From assembly GCA_934486455.1 (NCBI GenBank), contig CAKSPR010000015.1, forward strand, positions 1 to 35,131: 35,131 bases of DNA, in the 5' to 3' direction. Shown piece by piece: positions 6,967 to 14,292 of this stretch (its first letter is position 1; every line of letters begins with the position of its first letter). Below the pieces are notes generated by a model that did no database searches, was not told the DNA's origin, and saw only the letters and a program-made list of their open reading frames with translations. This stretch comes from an uncultured Eubacteriales bacterium. Lineage in GTDB: Bacteria > Bacillota > Clostridia > Oscillospirales > Acutalibacteraceae. Made by a program: the position numbers and the translations under genes.

Positions 6967-8346
6967 TCAATTATCTCCTTGTCTTATTCTGTTATTTATT
7001 ATTGCCTTTTCAAACTGATCGGGACTGACCGAATGGTAGAAATAATACCCCTGTACCAAAACCACTCCGCAGTCTCTTAAAATTTCTATCTGCTCGAGGG
7101 TCTCGGCACCCTCGCAAATAATAACCACGCCCATGTTTTTTGCCACATTTATCATGCTTTTAAAGACCCTCAGGCCTATCTGACTGGAGACATTCCCGAC
7201 AATGGCCTTGCTGATTTTTATGGCGTCTACCGAATAATTTTTAAGGTCGTCGAAGGAGTTGTACCCGTCTCCGAAATCATCCAGCAGTATGGCTATGCCG
7301 GCATTTTTAAGCTGTGCCAGATTTTTTTGTATATTTTCTGTATTATACTTGTTTTCTCCGATATTTTCAAGTAGCTCTACCGCCACAAAGGTCTTTTCAA
7401 TGCCGTATTTTTCAAGCATTTCAAGAATTTTTTGCCCGGTGCCCTCCTCCGAAAGGGTTATTCTCGAAAAATTGACCGAAATACATTTTATGCGCTTGCA
7501 GACCTCCCTGTGGGTCGAAATCCAACGGCATGTCTTTTCAAACACAAAAAAGTCGAATTCGGCGTCCATGTTCCTGTCCTTGACCGCCGCGATAAAATCG
7601 TCCGGCAGAAGCACCCTTGAATTGGCATTAAGTCTTGTAAGCACCTCTCCTCCGACAATGTTGCCGCTGGATATGTCGATTACGGGCTGAAATTCCAAAA
7701 AGAAATTATTGCCTTCAACCCCTCCCCGCAAGTCCTTTTCAACGGCCACGCGGTTTTCGTAATCGGTCTGGAGGTTATAGTCCCAAGCCACATAATCCCG
7801 CTTGCAGTTTTTTGCCTCGTCGCAGGCGATCTTTGCTCTCGACACCGTTTCCTCAAAATCGATATTTCCGGCCGGAATAAGGTAGGCGCCGAAATTCACC
7901 GTCAGCGACGGCTCGCCGGGGTGGGTTTTTGAAAAGAGCAGGGTTTCCTGCTTTATCTGCCCGATAACCGCCGCAAGACGGGATTCGCTCATTCTCGTAA
8001 GCACCAAAAACTCGCCGTTCTTTATCCTTGAAACAGCGTCGTCCCTCCCGTCAAAGGATGCAAGCACCGTATCCTCAAGATGGGAATATGCAAGGCTGTG
8101 ACCGCCCCTATGGGAAAGGGCGCTTTTATCATCCGAGGACATAATATAAATTACGCCGCAGGGTATCCTTGTCACCCGCCTTATCTTATCGTATTTTTTC
8201 TGCACATTAAGCAGCGGTTTAAAATTCGTCGGCTTTTTTTCGCCGAAGTGTTTAAGAGCCCGCAGAATAAAAAGCGTTCCCAGCCCCAGCAACACAAGAA
8301 AAGCCGCCGCAATCACCGCAATGATTAAAACATTACTACTTTTCAT
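6967..8346 (-). CDS. Membrane GGDEF-EAL protein, degenerate GGDEF
   Basis: The 459-residue protein has one N-terminal membrane helix (about 5-30), a GGDEF-like domain (about 60-200) and a full EAL domain (about 210-445). The cyclase signature GGDEF reads KNGEF (109-113), so diguanylate cyclase activity is unlikely. The EAL motifs are largely kept: EVLTR in place of EALxR (234-238), VNFS (N292), VELLE, DDFGDGYNS (356-364), IKISK (K377), CEGAET, and VQGY (Q432). Cyclic-di-GMP phosphodiesterase activity is therefore plausible, though EVL and IKISK are deviations. Start ATG 8346 has GGAG 10 nt upstream and begins at the membrane helix; the upstream frame extension to 8403 overlaps the preceding gene. 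One base separates it from that gene. It would lower or sense cyclic-di-GMP next to the polysaccharide machinery. Confidence 0.85.
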   Translation of the reverse strand: MKSSNVLIIAVIAAAFLVLLGLGTLFILRALKHFGEKKPTNFKPLLNVQKKYDKIRRVTRIPCGVIYIMSSDDKSALSHRGGHSLAYSHLEDTVLASFDGRDDAVSRIKNGEFLVLTRMSESRLAAVIGQIKQETLLFSKTHPGEPSLTVNFGAYLIPAGNIDFEETVSRAKIACDEAKNCKRDYVAWDYNLQTDYENRVAVEKDLRGGVEGNNFFLEFQPVIDISSGNIVGGEVLTRLNANSRVLLPDDFIAAVKDRNMDAEFDFFVFEKTCRWISTHREVCKRIKCISVNFSRITLSEEGTGQKILEMLEKYGIEKTFVAVELLENIGENKYNTENIQKNLAQLKNAGIAILLDDFGDGYNSFDDLKNYSVDAIKISKAIVGNVSSQIGLRVFKSMINVAKNMGVVIICEGAETLEQIEILRDCGVVLVQGYYFYHSVSPDQFEKAIINNRIRQGDN

Positions 8347-8347
8347 C

Positions 8348-9436
8348 TTATTTCTTCTCCAAACAATATGTCGGCAAACCGTTTTCTTTCTTCTTAAACA
8401 CAAAGCCGTTTTCGGCCGCCGCCCGGCGCGCCGCTTTTATATCCTTCTTTGCCCGAATCTTTTTGAGAACAAGCGAACGGACCATTCTAAGCCCGCCGAA
8501 GCGCAAAACAAAAAATATTTCCTTTACGCCGAAGCCTTCCTCCCTGTTGTATTCGGCCAAAATCTCGGTGAAAGCATCGACCGTGCTCTGCTTTGAAAAG
8601 GATCTTTTTTTGCGGTTTTCGGCAGCAATGTATTTATAAAAGGCGTAAAGCTTTTGTTTGTTGAAATCGGTTCTGAAATAAATTCCGTTTATATAAAAGT
8701 TCTCCTGCCCCTTCGGCATACCGCCGAGCATTTTTTTGTAAAAGATTTTTTCGCTTTGCAAAACCTCGTTCTTTTGTCTTTCAAGAGAATTGGCGGTTAC
8801 GGAGCCTTCGTGGATGCGGTAGATCATAAGATAATCTCCGCTTGACGAAATATTCACCCCGTCGCACACCATTCTTATCCAAAGATCAATATCCTCCGAG
8901 CAGGTGTGGCTCGGGTCGTAGCGGTATTTTTTCATAACCGACGCCTTTGCCGTAACGCCGGGATGAAGCACGGGGCAGAAAAACAAAAGCATGGCCTTTA
9001 TGCTGTCGGCGTCGGTCCTTCGGCTCACACCCCCGGGGATTATCTTCCCGTCGCAGAGGGAAAAGAATTTGCAAAAGGAAATGTCGATTTTCGGATGGCT
9101 TTCCATAAAGGCAAATTGCCTCTTTAGCCTGTCTTTAAGGCAGATGTCGTCGGCGTCCATTCTTACGATGTATTTGCCCCTTGCAAGCTCTATGGCGCGA
9201 TTGAGCGACCATGCAAGCCTCATGTTGGTTTGGTTTTTTAAGATCCTTATACGGCTGTCATTTTCGCCGTAGGCCTTGAGAATGTCTGCCGTGCCGTCGG
9301 TAGAAGCGTCGTCGATTATTATAACCTCGAAATTCTCAAAGGTCTGGGCAAGAATACTGTCGAGAGTTTCCTTTAAAAATTTTTCGCCGTTGTAAACGGC
9401 CATTACCACCGAAATATCGGGTGTGAGATTTTTCAT
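8348..9436 (-). CDS. Family 2 glycosyltransferase
   Basis: The 362-residue GT-A fold enzyme has all standard GT2 landmarks: ISVVMAVYNGEKFL at the N-terminus, IDDASTDGT (41-49), the DXD-type metal site RMDADD (D94, D96) and a candidate catalytic SEDIDLW (E181, D182). The C-terminal 150 residues are basic and helical without a clear membrane helix. It should add one sugar from a nucleotide donor to the lipid-linked repeat unit on the cytoplasmic side. ATG 9436 has AAGGA about 12 nt upstream. It sits 9 nt after the next GT2 gene and 1 nt before the EAL gene, firmly inside the operon. Donor and linkage cannot be predicted. Confidence 0.85.
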   Translation of the reverse strand: MKNLTPDISVVMAVYNGEKFLKETLDSILAQTFENFEVIIIDDASTDGTADILKAYGENDSRIRILKNQTNMRLAWSLNRAIELARGKYIVRMDADDICLKDRLKRQFAFMESHPKIDISFCKFFSLCDGKIIPGGVSRRTDADSIKAMLLFFCPVLHPGVTAKASVMKKYRYDPSHTCSEDIDLWIRMVCDGVNISSSGDYLMIYRIHEGSVTANSLERQKNEVLQSEKIFYKKMLGGMPKGQENFYINGIYFRTDFNKQKLYAFYKYIAAENRKKRSFSKQSTVDAFTEILAEYNREEGFGVKEIFFVLRFGGLRMVRSLVLKKIRAKKDIKAARRAAAENGFVFKKKENGLPTYCLEKK

Positions 9437-9445
9437 TTTGTTGCT

Positions 9446-10453
9446 TTATCCTTTTCCTTTAAGTTTTCCGCAAAATCTTAAAAAGGTATATGCGGTCTTG
9501 AATTTCTTTTTTTTGAGCAGCGAAACCGCCCATTTGCTCTTTATGGTTGTTTCCGAAAATTCGGCTCTTTCAAACGCAGCGGAAAAGCAGCCGTCGAAAA
9601 TGTCCTTTGCATACTTACAGACACTTTTTTCCCCCTGCTCTGCTCCGCAGGCGAAGATTACAAAAAACATAAAGGCTGCATATCGGTCGACCGCCCTTTC
9701 AAAGCCTTCCCCTGCGGATACCTCTTTCCCTGCCTCGGCAAGTCTTAAAGCACCCAATCTTATGTCGTCAAAATGGTTCTGCTTATAGCTTCTCGACATG
9801 GACTCGTTTCGACAGCGGCAGTTATACACCGTTTTGTCCGATATATAGACCCTCTCCGCCTTCAGATACGCGGGGATAAGGCAGGTCACATCCTCTCCCA
9901 TGGAAATTCTTTTGTCGACCCTTTGCTGACACTCGAAAATCGCCTGTCTTTTAAAAACCTTTGCCCACAGAAAATAATGCATATGCTTCATATCCTTCGT
10001 GAGCAGCATTTTTTCGTGTATCTGCTTTAACCTGTCGCCGGTATAAAGACCCTTTTCCACAGGCTCGGGGTCAAAAACCTTTTTTTGTCCGTAATCGTAA
10101 TTTATTCCGAAGGATATAATGTCGGGGTTGTATTTTTCACAAAGCTCATAGGCCATTTTAAAATAACCGGGCTCAATGCTGTCGTCTCCGTCGACATTTA
10201 TTATGTATTTCCCCTTTGCAGAAAGAAGTCCCTCCTGCCGCGCCGACACAAGGCCTCCGTTTTTCTTGTGTATAACCCTTACCCGGCCGTCCCGCTCGGC
10301 GTATTTATCGCATATGGCGGGGCAGTTGTCCTTTGAGCCGTCGTCCACAAGTATAAGCTCAAGGTCGTCAAAATCCTCCGAAAGAATGCTGTCGACGCAC
10401 TCGTTTATATACCGCTCGACGCCGTATACGGGGACTATCACAGAAAAGTACAT
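9446..10453 (-). CDS. Family 2 glycosyltransferase
   Basis: The 335-residue GT2 enzyme begins MYFSVIVPVYG and carries LVDDGSKD (36-42), the metal site VDGDD (D88, D90) and a GEDV motif in the acceptor half. Its closest relative in the window by motif layout is the GT2 at 10572, with a matching CPAICDKYAERDGRV segment, so the two probably arose by duplication. The frame is open to 10510, but ATG 10453 is preferred: it starts directly at the conserved beta strand and has GGAG 6 nt upstream. The upstream 118-nt spacer holds an inverted-repeat element (10505-10559). It presumably adds one residue to the repeat unit; sugar specificity is unknown. Confidence 0.85.
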   Translation of the reverse strand: MYFSVIVPVYGVERYINECVDSILSEDFDDLELILVDDGSKDNCPAICDKYAERDGRVRVIHKKNGGLVSARQEGLLSAKGKYIINVDGDDSIEPGYFKMAYELCEKYNPDIISFGINYDYGQKKVFDPEPVEKGLYTGDRLKQIHEKMLLTKDMKHMHYFLWAKVFKRQAIFECQQRVDKRISMGEDVTCLIPAYLKAERVYISDKTVYNCRCRNESMSRSYKQNHFDDIRLGALRLAEAGKEVSAGEGFERAVDRYAAFMFFVIFACGAEQGEKSVCKYAKDIFDGCFSAAFERAEFSETTIKSKWAVSLLKKKKFKTAYTFLRFCGKLKGKG

Positions 10454-10504
10454 ATCTTTCTCCATTTCTCGGTTTTTACGAAATTGCACGGTTTTCCTTA
10501 CCTT

Positions 10505-10559
10505 GGGCATTACCGCGGAAATTTTAACGGGATCCGTCTCAATGCCTGCCGCGGTGCCC
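10505..10559 (-). repeat. Intercistronic inverted repeat with alternative pairings
   Basis: ACCGCGG (10512-10518) pairs with CCGCGGT (10549-10555), extended by GGGC/GCCC (10505-10508 and 10556-10559) around a 3-nt bulge. An alternative pairing joins GGCATT (10506-10511) to AATGCC (10541-10546). A small ACGG/CCGT hairpin sits in the loop. No T run follows, so it is not an ordinary terminator. It lies between two glycosyltransferase genes in the operon and could act in RNA processing or stability. Confidence 0.5.
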
Positions 10560-10571
10560 GCCCCGTAAAAA

Positions 10572-11630
10572 TTATCCTCTTTTGCCTTTCATTTTAACAA
10601 GAAGCTTTTGAAGCCCGACAAGGGAAAACCTCATTGTAAAGGCAAAGGCCGCCTGGGTAAAGGGCAGCTTGTACCACGGATAATTTTTAAGGGTGGTTTT
10701 AAGCCGGCTTGAATTGCATATGGCTTTAAGGCGCCTGTCAAGCTCCTTTTTGTCAATGCCGTTTGACGGCGCAAACTGAATTTCCTGCATACAGGCTGCC
10801 CTGGCATAGGCCTGGAACAATCGGTCGGTGTATATTTTATAAACGCTCTCGTCCATTCGCTTTGAAAGCACCCCGTTTATACCGTCGATAATAAGCCTGC
10901 ACTTTTCAAAGCGGTCGCTCCGATAGCTTTTTGACAGCGACTCGCCGTTTCGGCAATAGCAGTAAAAGGCTCCCGGCACACCCACGGCACACTCGCATTT
11001 GTCGAGAAAATCAAGCAGGAAAAAAACATCCTCGCTCATAACCTCTTTTTCCGAAAGAAATCTTATTTTGTTCTTTTCAAGCACTTCTTTGCGGTAGATG
11101 TTTTTAACGCTGCTGAAGCCGTATCTGCTGTCCTGGTCTTCCTTCGGAAGAGCGCCCGAAATGTCGAGCATAAGGCGGTCTATGCCTTCCTTGCCGTCGA
11201 AAACGGTATACCCGTCAAAGCAGTTTATGTTCTGAACATCGTTTTCCTTTGCGCTCATTATTCCGCCGATACAGCACAGCCCGCACATGGCGATGTCGGC
11301 ATTTTCCCTCTGCGCCGCCTCGTAAAGGGTGCGATACATTTCGCTCTTTACATAGTCGTCGGAATCAACAAAGGCGATATATTCGCCGGCCGCAAGGCTC
11401 ATTCCCGAATTTCTGGCAAGGCCGAGTCCCTCGTTCTCTTTATGCAGAACCTTTATGCGACCGTCCTTTTTTGCGAACTCGTCGCAAAGGGCGGGGCAGC
11501 CGTCGGGAGAGCCGTCGTCCACAAGAATTATTTCAATATCGGAAAGGGTCTGGCCAAGCAGCGAATTTACACAGCGCCCGAGATATTTTTCCACCCGATA
11601 GACGGGCACTATCACGCTTATTTTCGGCAT
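10572..11630 (-). CDS. Family 2 glycosyltransferase
   Basis: The 352-residue GT2 enzyme starts MPKISVIVPVYRVEKYL and shows LVDDGSPDGCPALCDE (37-51), NEGLGLARNSG (66-76) and the metal site VDSDD (D89, D91). The MSEDVFF segment in the second half is the usual candidate for the catalytic base region. It is the standard EpsJ/WcaA-like layout seen in exopolysaccharide loci. Start ATG 11630 has GGGGGA 6-8 nt upstream and overlaps the end of the GT4 gene by 13 nt, which suggests translational coupling. It adds a sugar to the lipid-linked oligosaccharide; the donor is unknown. Confidence 0.85.
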   Translation of the reverse strand: MPKISVIVPVYRVEKYLGRCVNSLLGQTLSDIEIILVDDGSPDGCPALCDEFAKKDGRIKVLHKENEGLGLARNSGMSLAAGEYIAFVDSDDYVKSEMYRTLYEAAQRENADIAMCGLCCIGGIMSAKENDVQNINCFDGYTVFDGKEGIDRLMLDISGALPKEDQDSRYGFSSVKNIYRKEVLEKNKIRFLSEKEVMSEDVFFLLDFLDKCECAVGVPGAFYCYCRNGESLSKSYRSDRFEKCRLIIDGINGVLSKRMDESVYKIYTDRLFQAYARAACMQEIQFAPSNGIDKKELDRRLKAICNSSRLKTTLKNYPWYKLPFTQAAFAFTMRFSLVGLQKLLVKMKGKRG

Positions 11631-12847
11631 TGCTTTTCCCCCGCCGCCTTGTAAATTTCCAAAAGCCTTTTGCAGTAGGTATCAAGGGTCAGATTCTGTT
11701 CCGACTTCTTTTTGCAGTTTTCTCTCATGGCTTCAAGGCGTTTTTCATCGGACAAAATATCCCTTACCGCCGCAGCAAAGCTTTCGGCGTCGACCCCTCC
11801 TGAAAGCAGTCCCGTCCTTCCGTCCTCCACAAGCTCGGCCATGCCTCCCATATTCATGGTAACACAGGGCACCGAGAACATTTCAGCCTCGAGAATGGAC
11901 ATCGGGCAGTTTTCAAAACAGACCGACGGCAGCAGCAGGGCCTTTGCAAAGGCGATGTTTTCGTCAAGCTTCGCACCGCTGACAAAGCCCGTTGCAACGA
12001 CATTTTCGATGTTGTCGAAGGCGGCTCTTTCGGGGCCGTCGCCCATAACGACAAATTTGACATCGGGCAGCAGCTTTGCGGTTTTTGCGAGAATGTCGGT
12101 TCCCTTTTCCTTGCTCAGCCTCCCAGCGAAAACAACATATGGAAAATCAAAGTTGCTTTCGGCATTTTCGGGAAGTCTTCTTTCGGTGACATAGTTGCGC
12201 ACGACCTCGGTTTTGCCTTCAAAAAGCCCCGGTCCGTCGGCACACAGCTTTGAATAATGAAAATTGCCGGGAGAGATAAAGACATCCACCTTTTTATAGG
12301 TCTTTTTTATCCTGTAAAAAAGCCATTCGGCCGCTCCGATAATACTTTTGGCCGCCGAGCCGTGTATGCACTTATTCCTAATACAGCTTGCCTTTCCTTT
12401 GCCGACGCATTTTTCGCAAATCCCGCCCTTTTGCTCGTTATAAAGCAGATGGTTGGGGCAGATAAGCTGATAGTCGTGCAGCGTCCACACAACCGGAACG
12501 CCCCGTTTTTTTGCCGCGTCGATTATCGAAGGGGTAAGCTGAAAATTAATGTTGTTAAGGTGAATAACATCAGGCTTCATCCTGTCGATGATCTTGCCTA
12601 TCTTCTTTTTCGCTTCGAGAGAATATATTATTTTAAAGGGATAAAGAAGCCTTTTTATTGAGGAGGTGTGAAAGTCCATGTTTCGAGTGTAAAGACCGTC
12701 CTTATTTCGGGCGATGTTTTTCTCGTCGAACATGCCGAAGTATTCAACCTCGTGCCCCGTTTTTTCAAGCTGCTCTCCGACACCGAACATATAGCTTTCG
12801 GCTCCGCCGCGGGGATATAAGAATTTATTGACCATAAGAATTTTCAT
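11618..12847 (-). CDS. Family 4 glycosyltransferase with Cys-rich insert
   Basis: The 409-residue GT-B enzyme opens MKILMVNKFLYPRGGAESYM, where the GGAE loop is typical of GT4. It has VVFAGRLSKEKGTDIL at the start of the C-terminal Rossmann domain and a donor-site ENCPMSILEAEM segment in place of the common EGFGxxxLEAM. Around residue 130-165 there is a CPN, CEKC, CIRNKC cluster of five cysteines that recurs in a subgroup of GT4 enzymes and may bind zinc. ATG 12847 lies 24 nt after the polymerase stop. It should act as a retaining glycosyltransferase on the cytoplasmic face. Specificity cannot be assigned. Confidence 0.85.
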   Translation of the reverse strand: MKILMVNKFLYPRGGAESYMFGVGEQLEKTGHEVEYFGMFDEKNIARNKDGLYTRNMDFHTSSIKRLLYPFKIIYSLEAKKKIGKIIDRMKPDVIHLNNINFQLTPSIIDAAKKRGVPVVWTLHDYQLICPNHLLYNEQKGGICEKCVGKGKASCIRNKCIHGSAAKSIIGAAEWLFYRIKKTYKKVDVFISPGNFHYSKLCADGPGLFEGKTEVVRNYVTERRLPENAESNFDFPYVVFAGRLSKEKGTDILAKTAKLLPDVKFVVMGDGPERAAFDNIENVVATGFVSGAKLDENIAFAKALLLPSVCFENCPMSILEAEMFSVPCVTMNMGGMAELVEDGRTGLLSGGVDAESFAAAVRDILSDEKRLEAMRENCKKKSEQNLTLDTYCKRLLEIYKAAGEKQCRK

Positions 12848-12871
12848 ATCTTTTTTACCTCGCAGAAAGTT

Positions 12872-14149
12872 TTAAGCAAAAAGCGGTCGGGACTCAAACC
12901 GCTGCTCCTGGGCAGTCACCCTTCGCTCATAGCCGTTGCCCATTATAATCACTCCCATTACCGTTGTAAGCAAGGGATAGTTGATGGTATTGTCGGTACT
13001 TGACACGATTATGAGATAGACGGTGAGCAGGGCGGTCACGGCGGCGGTATCGTTATCCCCGCCCCGGCCGAAATAACCGGTTCTTAAAACGGTTATGGAA
13101 AGAAGCCACAGTATATATCCGAAAAATCCCAGATCAATAAAGAACTGCAAAAAGTCGTTGTGTACCGCCGAAACACCGAGGGACACCACCTCGTTGAGCT
13201 GGTAGGTGAGAAAGCCTATGCCGTTGCCCACAAAAAGCGGAGAAAAGCTGTAGTAATTGTTGACATGAGAATATATATAGGCACGGCCGTTGGTATCTAT
13301 TCCTCCCTTTTCCATAAGGGTGAAAACTCCGGCCTTTATAACCCATATATAAGCCACCAGCAGCACTGCAAAGACGATCATTATTATGTTAATACACCGC
13401 TTCTCGGCTCTTTGGGAAATCTTTGAAAACAGCCATATTATGATCCTTATGACCGCCACAATAACCATTGCGAAAACGGCAATTCTTTTAAGTGCGGCCA
13501 AAAAGCAGAAGCAGGACAGTGCAAAAAGCGTAATAAACCACGGCTTTTTTACAGGCCTGTAAAGCATATAAATTATATATGCGCCGAGGCAAAATGCCAG
13601 CTCGTGAATTTCGGCCTTAACGATGGTCTCTCCCGTTGTTCCGGCAAAGCTTACTATCAGCTCGAAAAATTCCTTAAAGAATTTGCCCACTCCGTCGGAC
13701 ACGATTGTGTTTAAAATCACAAACAGATTTGAGGCTAAAATGGCGGCAAGGTTATACCATATACCGTCCTTTCCGAAAACCATCAGTATCGCTCCCGCCG
13801 CAAGGGCGCAGGACAGCCAGTTCGTATAAAGGATACAGCCCGACAGACCTCTCATAATGGTGGAAATATCGCTTTTATCAATTATCCAAACAAGAGACGA
13901 CGCCACCACCACCACAAGCAGCGGCACGGCAAAAACAAGAGCCGATTTAAGCGAGGTCGCCGCCCGCGAAACATCGGGCTTCACAAGGAAATATATAAAG
14001 GCCGAAAAAATTATTGCAAGTGCGAAAAGGTGGCGGTATGTTATACCTCTTCCGCCTATATAGGCGGTTTCGTTAAGGAAAAAGTACATCAAAAACATAA
14101 GAGCCGTAAAATATATCTTTACAACCGCTTCCCTTGCCGTCGTTACCAT
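12872..14149 (-). CDS. Wzy-like O-antigen/EPS polymerase (O-antigen ligase fold)
   Basis: The 425-residue protein has about 11-12 membrane helices and a large outside loop near residues 275-330 containing GNGIGFLTYQLNE and VHNDFLQFFIDLGFFG. That H-N-D/E-x-L-Q pattern is the hallmark of Wzy/WaaL-family polymerases and ligases, which join undecaprenyl-linked repeats on the outer face. The frame is open to 14260, but ATG 14149 with AGGAGG 7 nt upstream is clearly the start. A 143-nt spacer separates it from the Wzz-GGDEF gene upstream. With the Wzx at 22380 and the Wzz-like pair it completes a Wzx/Wzy-dependent pathway. Confidence 0.8.
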   Translation of the reverse strand: MVTTAREAVVKIYFTALMFLMYFFLNETAYIGGRGITYRHLFALAIIFSAFIYFLVKPDVSRAATSLKSALVFAVPLLVVVVASSLVWIIDKSDISTIMRGLSGCILYTNWLSCALAAGAILMVFGKDGIWYNLAAILASNLFVILNTIVSDGVGKFFKEFFELIVSFAGTTGETIVKAEIHELAFCLGAYIIYMLYRPVKKPWFITLFALSCFCFLAALKRIAVFAMVIVAVIRIIIWLFSKISQRAEKRCINIIMIVFAVLLVAYIWVIKAGVFTLMEKGGIDTNGRAYIYSHVNNYYSFSPLFVGNGIGFLTYQLNEVVSLGVSAVHNDFLQFFIDLGFFGYILWLLSITVLRTGYFGRGGDNDTAAVTALLTVYLIIVSSTDNTINYPLLTTVMGVIIMGNGYERRVTAQEQRFESRPLFA

Positions 14150-14292
14150 ATCGCCACCTCCTTCGGTTAAATCCGATGTTTGTTTTTGCCGTGCCGCCGC
14201 TTTTGTCGGGTCTGCAGCTGTGTGCCGCTTTTTAAACACCGTCGGTCCTGCTGATTTCATTGCTTCGCAGTGCTTTTTTCGGTCTGCTCCGT

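Noticed and set aside
12240..12480. Cys cluster in the GT4 protein as a novel zinc domain
   Set aside because: The CPN...CxxC...C...C pattern recurs in a known subgroup of GT4 enzymes, so it is not new.
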